Assembly: GCA_020073465.1 (NCBI GenBank)
Contig: JAIQFC010000001.1
Location: forward strand, 186,001 to 250,000
Length of the DNA: 64,000 nucleotides
Reading direction: 5' to 3'
DNA from: Terriglobia bacterium
GTDB lineage: Bacteria; Acidobacteriota; Terriglobia; Terriglobales; Acidobacteriaceae
The notes below the pieces were generated by a model that searched no databases, was not told the DNA's origin, and was given only the letters and a program-made list of their open reading frames with translations. The translations under genes were made by a program, and so were the position numbers. Positions 34,501-43,900 of this stretch are shown here, piece after piece. Each line of letters begins with the position of its first letter. The first letter of the stretch is position 1.

Positions 34501-35721
34501 TCACCCCAACTCCGGCAACCCTCGCATCCTTCTCACCTCGTTCACCGTCAGCACCCCGTTCTGCAGCAGGATCTGCTGGATCTGCGCCTCCTCCATCGGA
34601 TCGGTCGCATCCACATCTGCAAACACAAACTCGAGATCTGTCCACCCCAGCTTCTTCGCGATCGCGTCTCGCGTCAGATGCTCCGCCAGCAGTCGCGCTG
34701 TCGGTACAATCGCCTGCCGGAACGCCAGGTCATTCATCTCTCCCGCCGTCGAACGGTTCACATCCCGCTCCACTCCCAGATAGAAAGGAGGAAGGTCGAA
34801 AGCATTCGCGACCACCCGCAGCAGAAATTCCTGCCACTGCAGTCGCAAATCGGCGTCGGTCCCGCCCCCGAATCGCAACACTTCCGGCTTGCTCTCGACC
34901 GAAAGAATGGGCACCTTCCCCGTTCCCTCAATCTCATCCTGCCACCACCGGATCAGCCGCTCGTGATGCTCCGGCGTCAAATCCTGCAACCACAGCGCAT
35001 ATTGCACGACGGTGTTCGACGCCAGCCGCGACGCATACCGGTGCGCTCCCAGAAACGCGTTGATCGTTTCAAACGCCACTTCCAGCCGCCCCAACCCAAA
35101 CGGCGTATGCGTCCGCGGATTCAGCCGGATGTAGCTCAGCTCATCGTCATCCAGCTTGATCTGGCTGTTTGGTCCCGATTGATTGCTCACCTGCATGTAC
35201 CGTTGCGAATGCGGCGAACCGTTCCACTCCACATTCATCCGGATCGACGCCCCATCCACCGGCCACATCAATAACGGCCGCGCCGGATCGCCCGAAGCCT
35301 GCACCTCCACCGCCCCATACCCGCCTACGATGATGTCTTCCAACACCTGCTCCGCGAACGAGCGAAACGAATCATCCGGATTCGGCGCATCAAAGTTGTC
35401 CGTCAGCGTGCGCACTCGCAACGCCCCCTCCGGAATCGCATCGAGCGCGTATCCATGCCGCGGCTGAATCCTCCACCGCATCCCGGCAATCCGGTCCTTG
35501 ATGCAGTTGATCGCCCGCCGCGCAATCGGCGTCTCCGAAAACCGCCGCAAGTTATAAGGCGTCGGCTTCGGCATCGCCTCCGTCAGCGGCCCGTAAGAAT
35601 TGAAAATGGACGGCAGCCCCGAAGTCCGCCGCTTCTTCTCCGCCCCTCCCGTCAGGGAAGACGTCGAAGACACTCCCGCAATCCGGCGCCAGGCGCCGCG
35701 CACCGTCTCTGTAATTTTCAT
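34501..35721 (-). CDS. Phage portal protein
   Basis: 406 residues. PYNLRRFSETPIARRAINCI, RPLLMWPVDGASIRMNVEWN, DELSYIRLNPRTHTPFGLGR, and the helical region ending VVANAFDLPPFYLGVERDVN are standard for HK97/lambda-type portals, and EEAQIQQILLQNGVLTVNEV is the usual C-terminal helix. It forms the dodecameric ring at the capsid vertex. It is separated from the terminase by the HipA/DUF3037 cargo. Confidence 0.88.
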   Translation of the reverse strand: MKITETVRGAWRRIAGVSSTSSLTGGAEKKRRTSGLPSIFNSYGPLTEAMPKPTPYNLRRFSETPIARRAINCIKDRIAGMRWRIQPRHGYALDAIPEGALRVRTLTDNFDAPNPDDSFRSFAEQVLEDIIVGGYGAVEVQASGDPARPLLMWPVDGASIRMNVEWNGSPHSQRYMQVSNQSGPNSQIKLDDDELSYIRLNPRTHTPFGLGRLEVAFETINAFLGAHRYASRLASNTVVQYALWLQDLTPEHHERLIRWWQDEIEGTGKVPILSVESKPEVLRFGGGTDADLRLQWQEFLLRVVANAFDLPPFYLGVERDVNRSTAGEMNDLAFRQAIVPTARLLAEHLTRDAIAKKLGWTDLEFVFADVDATDPMEEAQIQQILLQNGVLTVNEVRRMRGLPELG

Positions 35722-35744
35722 GATGTTTTGTGCCCTACTCGAAC

Positions 35745-35822
35745 TGTGTGGGGACAGCCGCCCCTCGGCTGTCCGTCGAGCGTAGCTCGATACTGTGTGG
35801 CGCGGGCGCCTCGCCCGCGCAC
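35745..35822 (+). repeat. Family D repeat
   Basis: gtgtggggacagccgcccct cggctgtccgtc, then gagcgtagctc and gcgcgggcgcctcgcccgcgc hairpins. Similar units lie at 38262-38322 and 44599-44640, and the RAYT-linked copies share the gacagccg...cggctgtc core. Confidence 0.75.
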
Positions 35823-35861
35823 TCCATCCACCAGCAATAAACTTGTCCCAAACAAAAAGCC

Positions 35862-35904
35862 GGGTGCCCCATCCTAGCCGCGTCCTTTGCGGCTAGGGTG
35901 GGGG
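35862..35904 (+). repeat. Family F repeat
   Basis: gggtgccccatcctagccgc gtcctttgcggctagggtgg ggg. The stem ctagccgc...gcggctag is perfect. A second copy lies inside the lipoprotein gene at 40314-40360. Confidence 0.75.
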
Positions 35905-36072
35905 ATTCTGACCTCCTCTGTGTTGCCCAGGGTCCTCGGCTAATCTCCCACCCCAACCAAAAAGCCCCGCCGCAGCGGAGCCTAGCCTGTCGCTACCTCT
36001 CTCTTGGACTACCTTTACTCTGTCATCATGACTGGAGTGAAGGACCTATGCGTTTCACAGAAGAAACAACTG

Positions 36073-36582
36073 TCAAAATTGCGACCTTTTCATAATGTCA
36101 TTGAAAATGATCGACGCCAGAACAAAACTGCTCAATGCGACCTGTAAACGAATTCGTACAGGGCCCAAAATGCCGGCTCCGAGCCCCAGCACAGACACTG
36201 CAAAACAGCCCCACATGCAAACCGCAAAATTAGTCGCATTCATCCACTCAATCGGGGGGACGGCCGGATGATCCGGTGTAAAAATGAACTTGATAGTTCG
36301 ATAACTAAACACCACAACCACCGTGCAGATCAGGGCAAGCGACAATGTGTTGGTCACCAATCCAAGCGCCCCTAGGGATTTCCGCAAGCGTGTCGTCTCT
36401 ACCTCATTTCGCACACTCCTCCACCGACGCCAACCTATTACATTGAGCACAAATGGCAGCGCGAGAACGGTCACATAAAGAATGCCCCGGACCTCACTGA
36501 ACATAGAACGACTGAACAAACCGAACCAAACAAGTAAAACCACGCCCAATGCAATTACCACCTCTCTTAGCCGAGGTCTCAT
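36073..36582 (-). CDS. Membrane protein of unknown function (phage-region cargo)
   Basis: 169 residues with four hydrophobic helices: EVVIALGVVLLVWFGLFSRS, GILYVTVLALPFVLNVIGW, SLALICTVVVVFSYRTIKFI and FAVCMWGCFAVSVLGLGAGI. A fifth may lie near the end. No family was recognised. Lower GC than the neighbouring phage genes suggests separate acquisition. It starts 4 bp after the DUF3037 stop, so it is probably expressed with that gene. Confidence 0.65.
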   Translation of the reverse strand: MRPRLREVVIALGVVLLVWFGLFSRSMFSEVRGILYVTVLALPFVLNVIGWRRWRSVRNEVETTRLRKSLGALGLVTNTLSLALICTVVVVFSYRTIKFIFTPDHPAVPPIEWMNATNFAVCMWGCFAVSVLGLGAGILGPVRIRLQVALSSFVLASIIFNDIMKRSQF

Positions 36583-36586
36583 TCGT

Positions 36587-37399
36587 TCATACCCTCAACT
36601 CCCGCCTCGCTTCCTCCGCAATCCCCGCCATCTCTCCCGCCGCCGCTACTCTGATCTCCGCGTCCTTCATCATGCCCAGCGCGAATCCAACCTCTTCCTC
36701 ACCGGCATTCAGCCCATCATCCACCACCGCTGTTAGGAAAGGCGTCACCCCGTCCTTCGATTTCAATATGCCTACCGCGATTGTTGGATACCTTGCAGCC
36801 AGCATCACGGCCGCATCCACGCTCGCCTTCAGCGAAACCGCATGAAACAATTTGATCTCATTTCCCAGTCTGTACCCAAAATCAAACTTGAACGGATCGC
36901 CCGGCTTTGTATAAGGAGTCACAGGAAACGGATTCAGAAACTTCACCACCCCCGCCTGCTCAAACGCCTCCTGCATCTTCCTCAGAATCCTCTGCCGCCC
37001 GCCGAGCTTGTGCACTCCCGCAACCTTCGCTGCCTCCAGATACATCGAAGCCATCGTCTCAATCTCCACCGCCGGATCCTCCGCCAAGCACCCCTTCGTC
37101 GGCGACAACTGAATCACATTCGAGAACGAATCTTCCAACCGCCGCAGCAAAGTCGCCCGATCCTTCACCTCGCCGAGCTGCCCACGAATCTCCCGCTCCA
37201 GCGCTTCCAGCATCTCCACATCCGCCTGCGGATCCAGACATCGAACCCGCCGCCAGTCTCGCGTAAACCGCACGTCCGCGAACCCCGCCCCATTCGCCCC
37301 GGGCTCCACCATGACCACGCCAATATTGACAAACTCATCCTTCACCGCGTCCGGGACATACCGCAGCAGGAAGAACTCGAGCTGTCGCCGATCAGCCAA
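36587..37399 (-). CDS. DUF3037 protein, partner of the HipA-like kinase
   Basis: 270 residues from the TTG at 37399. The longer frame to a GTG at 37456 adds residues TTEDTEEH encoded by a family E repeat and was not accepted. RRQLEFFLLRYVPDAVKDEF, VNIGVVMVEP and RDWRRVRCLDPQADVEML match DUF3037, a family commonly found next to HipA_2 kinases. Its function is unknown; the pairing suggests a two-gene unit acting with the kinase. Confidence 0.8.
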   Translation of the reverse strand: MADRRQLEFFLLRYVPDAVKDEFVNIGVVMVEPGANGAGFADVRFTRDWRRVRCLDPQADVEMLEALEREIRGQLGEVKDRATLLRRLEDSFSNVIQLSPTKGCLAEDPAVEIETMASMYLEAAKVAGVHKLGGRQRILRKMQEAFEQAGVVKFLNPFPVTPYTKPGDPFKFDFGYRLGNEIKLFHAVSLKASVDAAVMLAARYPTIAVGILKSKDGVTPFLTAVVDDGLNAGEEEVGFALGMMKDAEIRVAAAGEMAGIAEEARRELRV

Positions 37400-37410
37400 C
37401 GAATTGCCCT

Positions 37411-37437
37411 TCCAGTGTTCCTCTGTGTCCTCTGTGG
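37411..37437 (-). repeat. Family E repeat between HipA and DUF3037
   Basis: On the minus strand accacagaggacacagagga acac. The same word (plus strand cctctgtgtcctctgtggtt) occurs at 28618-28648 and, diverged, at 17385-17410. Here it fills the space between the stop of the kinase gene and the start of DUF3037. Confidence 0.7.
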
Positions 37438-38244
37438 TTAAGCCTGTTCCCTCCACCCCGGAAACGGTCTTCGCGGCGAAGTCCGAAACGCCTCAATCAA
37501 TTCCCGCACCGTTCCCCGCCGCGCAATCAACGTCCGCGCCAGCTTCTCCAGTTCGTCCCACTCTCCGCCGTACCACTCCGGAGGAATCTCTCCCGCCAGG
37601 CTCCAAACCACATTCTCGTCCATCTTCTCGATCCGCGAGAGCCACGGCTCAAACGACTCCCACCCGCGCACGTCCGCGTAAACCTCATTCCGCGAATACA
37701 CCCCGCGCAGCGGGTAGTCCGGAAACGTCCACTCCCCCGCGTTGAAGCAATATCCCTGGTCGATAAATGACGCCGTATACTTCCGCTCCCGCAACTTCCG
37801 CCAAAACGCTGCCTGCCGCCCGTTCGCATTCCCGGTCCACTTGTCGACGACAAGCATCCCGGCAAACGTCTCCAGGTTGCGAACCATCCCAAACATCTCT
37901 ACTGGAAGGTAGTCGAACACCTGCCCCTCCAGCGGACTCACCACATACCGCGACCCGAATTGTAGCCCCGCCTGGCACTGAATCACATTGTGCGCCAGCT
38001 GAATATGCAACTCCGGCGTATGCTCGACCAGCCATTCCCCAACCTCGACCACTTCCGTAGCCGGCACCGGCAACCCGCTTCGCTCCGCCAGCCGCGTCGC
38101 CAGCAACTCATTCGCCAGCACCCTCAAATGCTGTGGATTGTTCCGAAACTTCACCACATAGAAGTGCCCGTCAGAGCAGCGCATCAAATGCCCCTGCGCC
38201 CCGCCCCGCATCCGCCTCACGTGTTGGACCGCCGCCACCGCCAC
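37438..38244 (-). CDS. HipA-family (HipA_2) kinase-like protein
   Basis: About 268 residues. The start was set at a GTG (38244) with GGAG five bases upstream, because the longer frame to 38331 runs through a family D repeat. QHVRRMRGGAQGHLMRCSDG, YVVKFRNNPQHLRVLANELL, MLVVDKWTGNANGRQAAFWR (kinase catalytic D..N) and KYTASFIDQGYCFNAGEW (DxG-like) are the HipA_2 signatures. The protein should have a Ser/Thr-kinase-like fold. It is directly followed by DUF3037, a recurrent pair of unknown role, here carried between phage terminase and portal genes. Confidence 0.82.
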   Translation of the reverse strand: MAVAAVQHVRRMRGGAQGHLMRCSDGHFYVVKFRNNPQHLRVLANELLATRLAERSGLPVPATEVVEVGEWLVEHTPELHIQLAHNVIQCQAGLQFGSRYVVSPLEGQVFDYLPVEMFGMVRNLETFAGMLVVDKWTGNANGRQAAFWRKLRERKYTASFIDQGYCFNAGEWTFPDYPLRGVYSRNEVYADVRGWESFEPWLSRIEKMDENVVWSLAGEIPPEWYGGEWDELEKLARTLIARRGTVRELIEAFRTSPRRPFPGWREQA

Positions 38245-38261
38245 CCGCACTCCAAAACAAT

Positions 38262-38322
38262 CATGTGGGGACAGCCGCCCTCGGCCGTCCAATGTGGCGC
38301 AAGCGCCCTCGCCCGCGCAGCC
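38262..38322 (+). repeat. Family D repeat
   Basis: gtggggacagccgccctcgg ccgtccaatgtggcgcaagc gccctcgcccgcgc: the same order as at 35745. It lies just upstream of the HipA start. Confidence 0.7.
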
Positions 38323-38506
38323 CCAGCGCAACGATGCACCCTGAGGACTCTACACCGCAGAAACCACAAGGCCCGAAATCTTACCTCAACCCCCCTCAAT
38401 TCCGATGTGACGAGTGAACATCCCTGGATCCTGATCGATGGAATTCGCGGCTTGCTCCCCGCCACCCGGCAGCTGAGAACTGAGAACCGAGAGCTGACGT
38501 CCGCTC

Positions 38507-40018
38507 TCAAACCTCCAAACTCGACATCTCCACCCCCCGCCGCCTCGACACCCTACCCGCTTCCTCCCGCCGCACTGCCAGGGCAATCGCCATCGCCATC
38601 ACGCAATCATCATGCGCTCCCTCCGCCGCCGCCGCATTCCCATCCGCATGCCGCACAAACGTCCGAAACTCTCCCAGCAGCCGCGGACTATGAAACAACT
38701 CCGGCTTCGCCATCAGCACCATCGCCAGGTTCTCAATCATTGCCGGACGGCTCGCCGCCGAAGTCAGCCATCCTTCCTGTCCGTTTTGCAGAAAGACGTT
38801 GTCGTACGGCAAGTCCCGTAGATGTGCGAGCACTCCATACCCATGATTGTTCCGCTCTACCGCCACCAACGCCGACTCGTACCTCAGCCCTAGCTCCGCC
38901 ACCCGCCGCGCCAGTTCATAAGGAGGAAAATGTCCATGCAGTTCCGCGCACTGCAGCCCCATCGTCCGCTCGATCACCTGTGCGCAGGCATAGTCCCCGT
39001 CCGAGCCGCCCCCAGCCGCGTCCACTCCAATGATGTACTTTCTCCCCGCGCTAGGTGGAAACCAGGTCATCAGCCTCCCGCTGTCCTGCGTCTCAACCGC
39101 ATGTGCCGCATGGCTCGCTGCCCTTTCGATCGTGGCCAGATCAAAGACGCACTCTCCCGACGCCAAAAAACACGACACCGGATCTTCCGCATACTCCTGC
39201 GCCGCCAGCTCCCGCAGTGTTTGCCACCGCGATCGCCGCCATGCAATCTGCCCCTCCGTCAGCCCATGCTGCGTCACCAATTCCTTCTCTTGCTCCGCAA
39301 GTGGCAGCACCTTCCCTTTCTTTACCTCCTCGCAATACGACGCTTCGTACCACCAGGGAAAGAAATGTTGCGTGTATCCCGTCTCCGGAGCTGACTGCCA
39401 CTCCTCGTAAAACAATCCCGCCGCACCCCGTGCCGTCGACTCCAGAACAACTTCGCCTTCTGGCACGACTGCCGCCCGCAGCGAAGCCAGCGTCTCCTGC
39501 CCACCGCGGGGCCAGCGGGAGACCTCCGAGCAATGCAGATTATGGATGGTCATCCCCCGCCCCGCGTTGTCGTCCGCCGCCTCCACCCGGTACTCGCTGT
39601 CCAGGTGTGAGAACACGAGTTGGCGGACATTCGCGCGTGAGTGTATCAACGCGCCCTTGCGCAGCGCATCGGGCAGTTTCTCCCAGAAGCGCCGCACGAT
39701 GTTAAAGATCGCCTCCGCCGATTCTTCGTTGTGCGCCACCTGCACCGTAAGCGTCCCCGGCCGCGTGATGGTCTGAATGAAGTACCGCGCAGCAACGTAG
39801 GTTGTGATCCCCAGCTGCCGTGCTTTCAAGACGATGTTCCTCTTGCCGCATCTCCTCGAATACTCCTCCTGTGCCCGGTTCAGCTTCATCAACCGGACCC
39901 CGCCATGTTTCGGTCTGATCTTCAGCAGCCCCGAGATCAACAGATCCCGCACCGTCTCCTCGCCCACCCGCCTGTCCAACAGCGGCCCGAATTGTTCCAA
40001 CAAGTAAAGATCGCTCAC
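38507..40018 (-). CDS. Phage terminase large subunit
   Basis: 503 residues from a GTG start. KRNIVLKARQLGITTYVAAR is the ATPase Walker A region (variant) and NLHCSEVSRW the Walker B-like segment. The nuclease half has YIIGVDAAGGGSDGDYACAQ (first Asp cluster) and GAHDDCVMAMAIALAVR (last Asp pair). The protein packages DNA into the prohead. No obvious small terminase subunit is adjacent; the basic protein at 51018-51503 is a weak candidate. Confidence 0.9.
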   Translation of the reverse strand: MSDLYLLEQFGPLLDRRVGEETVRDLLISGLLKIRPKHGGVRLMKLNRAQEEYSRRCGKRNIVLKARQLGITTYVAARYFIQTITRPGTLTVQVAHNEESAEAIFNIVRRFWEKLPDALRKGALIHSRANVRQLVFSHLDSEYRVEAADDNAGRGMTIHNLHCSEVSRWPRGGQETLASLRAAVVPEGEVVLESTARGAAGLFYEEWQSAPETGYTQHFFPWWYEASYCEEVKKGKVLPLAEQEKELVTQHGLTEGQIAWRRSRWQTLRELAAQEYAEDPVSCFLASGECVFDLATIERAASHAAHAVETQDSGRLMTWFPPSAGRKYIIGVDAAGGGSDGDYACAQVIERTMGLQCAELHGHFPPYELARRVAELGLRYESALVAVERNNHGYGVLAHLRDLPYDNVFLQNGQEGWLTSAASRPAMIENLAMVLMAKPELFHSPRLLGEFRTFVRHADGNAAAAEGAHDDCVMAMAIALAVRREEAGRVSRRRGVEMSSLEV

Positions 40019-40042
40019 GAAATCGAACCCTCACCCCTCCAT

Positions 40043-40081
40043 GTCATCCCGACGCCCGAGCATAGCGAGGAAGGAGGGACC
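40043..40081 (+). repeat. Degenerate family A repeat
   Basis: gtcatcccgacgcccgagca tagcgaggaaggagggacc preserves the two ends but not the hairpin. It lies upstream of the terminase. Confidence 0.5.
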
Positions 40082-40156
40082 ATGCGACAAACGTTCTTGC
40101 CGGTGCCGTCGACAGGGACTCCACTGTCCCCAGTCTGACCTCTGGCCCCAAGACCC

Positions 40157-40819
40157 CTACTTCAAAACTCCCGCCGACACCACTCGCGCCACTTTCCCAT
40201 GTCCATGAATCCCCAACCCCGCCGTCACCCGATCCAGTTCTGGCTTGCCCGTCTTGGCTCTCATCGTCGCGTTATACGAAGCCACAAACTCCCCCGCCGT
40301 CAGCGGAGCCTTCGGGTGCCCTGTCCTGGCCGCGCTCTTTGCGGCTAGGGTCGGGGGGGACGCACTCACCAGCGGCACAATCGCCGCTAGAGACTGCACC
40401 TCCGACAACACGATCCCTACGACGGCCGTGATCTTCGCCTGAGTCGCCGCATCTTTGATGTGCAAAGCCGGCAACAAGCTCTCCAGATTCGCCTGCACCG
40501 TCCCGATCGCTGTTTGAATCTTGTTGAGAATCGCGGGCTTCGTCGACTCATCCGCCTTCTGATACTGCGTGATCAGCGCCAGGATCAACTGCAGATCCCC
40601 GCTCGCCTGCGTCCCCGCGTTTTGGATCATCCGCAAATCCTGCGCCGAAACACTCTTCCCCTCCAGCGCCGCCACCAGGGCCACAACATTCGTAGCCGCA
40701 GGAACCAACACCGCCACAATCTCCTGCGCTTGCCCCACCCAATCCGTCGAGCACGCTGTGAACGAGATGGTCATGCACAGAATCAGCGCCACCACCGCCG
40801 TACCTTTATTTGCCTTCAT
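40157..40819 (-). CDS. Lipoprotein in the phage region, with an embedded repeat
   Basis: 220 residues from the ATG at 40817-40819, preceded by gagaggagattt. MKANKGTAVVALILCMTISF followed by TAC is a lipoprotein signal with lipobox (FTAC). The mature protein is alanine- and valine-rich and helical (AATNVVALVAALEGKSVSAQ, LNKIQTAIGTVQANLESLLP). Residues encoded at 40314-40360 (SPPTLAAKSAARTGHPK) come from a family F repeat. It precedes the terminase in transcription order. A surface or superinfection-type role is conceivable, but nothing proves it. Confidence 0.72.
   Translation of the reverse strand: MKANKGTAVVALILCMTISFTACSTDWVGQAQEIVAVLVPAATNVVALVAALEGKSVSAQDLRMIQNAGTQASGDLQLILALITQYQKADESTKPAILNKIQTAIGTVQANLESLLPALHIKDAATQAKITAVVGIVLSEVQSLAAIVPLVSASPPTLAAKSAARTGHPKAPLTAGEFVASYNATMRAKTGKPELDRVTAGLGIHGHGKVARVVSAGVLK
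40314..40360 (+). repeat. Family F repeat inside the lipoprotein gene
   Basis: gggtgccctgtcctggccgc gctctttgcggctagggtcg ggg, matching the intergenic copy at 35862-35904, with the frame of the gene kept open. Confidence 0.8.
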
Positions 40820-40913
40820 CAAATCTCCTCTCGCAAGTTTCGAACACACGTATGTGCCCCGGCGGGCATGAGTGCCAGCCGCGATGCCACTCTGATTTTG
40901 ATTTATTGCGCTG

Positions 40914-40940
40914 TCATCCTGAGCGGAGTCGAAGGATCCC
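40914..40940 (+). repeat. Minimal family A repeat
   Basis: gtcatcctgagcggagtcga aggatcc, between the lipoprotein and the glycan-active protein gene. Confidence 0.7.
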
Positions 40941-40971
40941 TCCCCAAATGCCTTCATCCTGCGCGCCCGCC

Positions 40972-43900
40972 CTACTGCAGCAGAATCGGCTTCGCCCCGA
41001 TCTGTACCGTCCCCCCCGTGATCGCATGTGCCGTCGGCCCGCTCAGATCCAAATAAGACGTGTACCGGGGATCCACCCCATAACTCGAATAAGTGCAACT
41101 CCCCCCCGAGCAACTCCGCTGCGTATCCCAAACTGCCAGCACCTGCGTCCCATTGGCCTTCGTCAACCCACAACTCCACACGGTCCCCACGCTCGCACAA
41201 GGTGTAGTCATCCGATTTCCCGCCATCCAGCTGTAAACCTGCCCATACGCCGTACCCGCCTTGGTTAGACAGCCCAGCCCGCTTCCTCCGTCATTGCATC
41301 CATTTGTCCCGTTGGCATTCCACAAGGTTCCCCACGATGGACTGTCATACGCATACCAGTACAGCCGCGAGAATCCCTGCGCCCATCCCACCAGGTAGTA
41401 CCGCGCCACAAAGGCCGCCTGCAGATCGGGGTCTGGCAGATTCGGAGTTGATTGTCCCCAGCTACCTTCCGTGCTCCAGATCGGCAGCCCTGTGGCCGAC
41501 GACGGCATCAGGGCGCGCAGCCCCGTCATCCGCGCCACCAGCGTTTCCGCCGCGGCACAGCACGTCCCAGTCTGTACGTACCCGTGAACCGCAATCACAT
41601 TGGCAGCATCCACCGCGCCAGGGGTCTGCAGATAAGCCTGGTAACTATTCTTCTCCGGCGCTGTCAGCACGCTGTCCGGGGTCGTGATCAATGTGGCGCC
41701 CGCAGCCAGCCCCACTGCTGCGACTGACATATTTGCCGCTGTGCAGGCCTCCCCGGTCGCCGTAATCATTCCCCGTCCCGTCAGCACGCACTTTGCATCC
41801 TGCACCAGGCGCACCATCTGTACATTCGTTCCCGTCCACGACTCGGTGTCGCGCGTAAACTCATTCCACATTCCAAAGTCATTCACCGTCGCATAGGTCG
41901 CGGGATTCAATCCCACCACATGACTCACCAGCTCATAAATGTAGTCACGCCAGTACTGGTTCGTCCCACTCCCATCTGCATTCAGCAACAGAGGCGCCGC
42001 ACAGCTCCCCGGAGCGGTTGACGCGTAGTCACACTCCGTATTCGTCGGGTCCGACGACGCCCACTGCGGAGTACCACTCACTGTCAGCAGCATTTCGTTC
42101 AGCCCGTGGCCCTTCGCCAGCGACAGATAAGTATCCAATGTGCTGAAGTTGTAGACGTCATTGCTGGCCTCCGTCTGCTGCCACCTCGTGGCCGAATCCC
42201 ACAGCCGCAAACTGCCAAACGGAATCTGCGGCCACGGCGTCCCGCTCTTGAAGTGCAATCCAAAAAACGCCGCCGGAATCACGTTGATGGGCGGCCCTAT
42301 CGAGAAGTGCGCTCCTCCTCCAGAACCATAGATCGAGTACCCGGCGTACACATGCGCCCCAATCTCCCAGGCGCTGCCATAGCGGCTCTGATTCACCCCG
42401 TTGATGTCGACCTGATACAACGTCCCCAGATTCTGTCCCGCATCGACCACCGGCGAACTCGCCGTCGGACGAAAATCCAGATCCGCACTCGCGGCCGGTA
42501 GTTTGTAGTAATAGTTTCCCGCTGTTCCCGTCTCCAGCGTTCCGCCTCGAAGCCAGTTCACCAGCCCGGTATTCGACTGGATCGTTGCTCCGCTATTCTG
42601 AAAGTCTTGAATCAGAGTTGCGACGTCTGGGCCCTGCAACTCACCCATGTGCCAGAAAATTCCCCACGGCACGCCCCACACCATCTGCTTCCAAACCAAG
42701 GCCTGAATCTTCTGATTCAAAGCCGCCGGTGCCAGCCCCAGCCACGTCGGACTCACGCCAAAGCTCGTAATGTTCTGCACATCAAATCCGCTTGCGTAGG
42801 TGTCCTTTACTCCCAGGTCTTCCTTCAGCGCCCCGCGAGCCCCACTATATGGAACTCCCGCCGCGATCCCCTGCATCGCAAAAGTCTCATATCCGCCCGG
42901 ATACACATACACGGCCGTTGCCGGCAGCCCCGTCAGGTTCGATGTCATCCACTGCCGCGACAGCGTGATCTCGTCCGTCGTCAGCCGCGTCACGTCCATC
43001 TGCATGTGATAGACAGAAGTCTTGACGTCTTGCCCGCTCACATCCGCCAGATCCTGTGCCAACAGGGCTTCCCTTGTGTAGGCCGAACACCCTGTCCCGT
43101 ATGGCCCTTGGCAGGTTGGATTCTCCGTCGCTGTGAAATGTCCCGTTGCGTTCAGGGCTTGCTCCAATCCCAGAATCGTTCCCTGCGGTTGCCCCTGCGC
43201 CAGGTTGTACGTCACACTATCGCTTGTCCCACTCACCGTGATCGTCAACGTCTTGTTGGCAACGCTCAACGTTGCCGCCGACCCGCTCCCCGTGTACTGA
43301 ATCTCCAGCGCATCTGTATTCGTGTAATACGTGTGTGAGATCGAATGCGAGGTCACGTCCCGACCCGCGTTGACCCATCCCTGAAATGTTGGCACCAGCG
43401 TCTGGGCCAGCGGATATCCCACCGTAATCGCCGCCCCCACCGGCACTCCCGCCGCATCCGCAACCGGCAGGACCGTATTCGCATAGTACGTATCCGCCCC
43501 CGCTGTCATACCCGCGTCATCCAGAGTCAAACTCACCACCGCCGGGTACCTCTGGTACACCTGCACCGCCGGAGCTGTATCCGCCGCAACATTCCCCGCT
43601 CCCACCGTTGGTCCCGTACCCGTCGTCCATTCCACATCCGTCGAACTCGCCACTGCCAGACTCGATGCATAAAAATGACAGTACGAGTACGTGACCGCTC
43701 CTGTATTGTCGACCAGCGCACCATCGCGGTTCGCATACGCCTTGTCATTCACCAGCGTGATTGCCGTTGCCGCCCCATCAAAGCGGAACCCGTCGTAATT
43801 CAGATGAGCCTCCGCGTTGTAGATCTTGATGTCCCCCGGTCCAGGCGCACTCTCGTTCACATAGAACCCCAACGGCTGCGTCCCCTGCGGAATCATCGAG

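Larger units (their letters stand above)
35722..36072. other. Repeat-filled gap upstream of the portal gene
   Basis: It holds a family D repeat (35745-35822), a family F repeat (35862-35904) and a minimal family A variant gtcatcatgactggagtgaa ggacct (36022-36048). No gene is seen. Confidence 0.6.

Noticed and set aside
37400-37456. N-terminal extension of DUF3037 from a GTG at 37456
   Set aside because: The added residues (TTEDTEEH) are the translation of a family E repeat; family-like sequence begins after the TTG at 37399.
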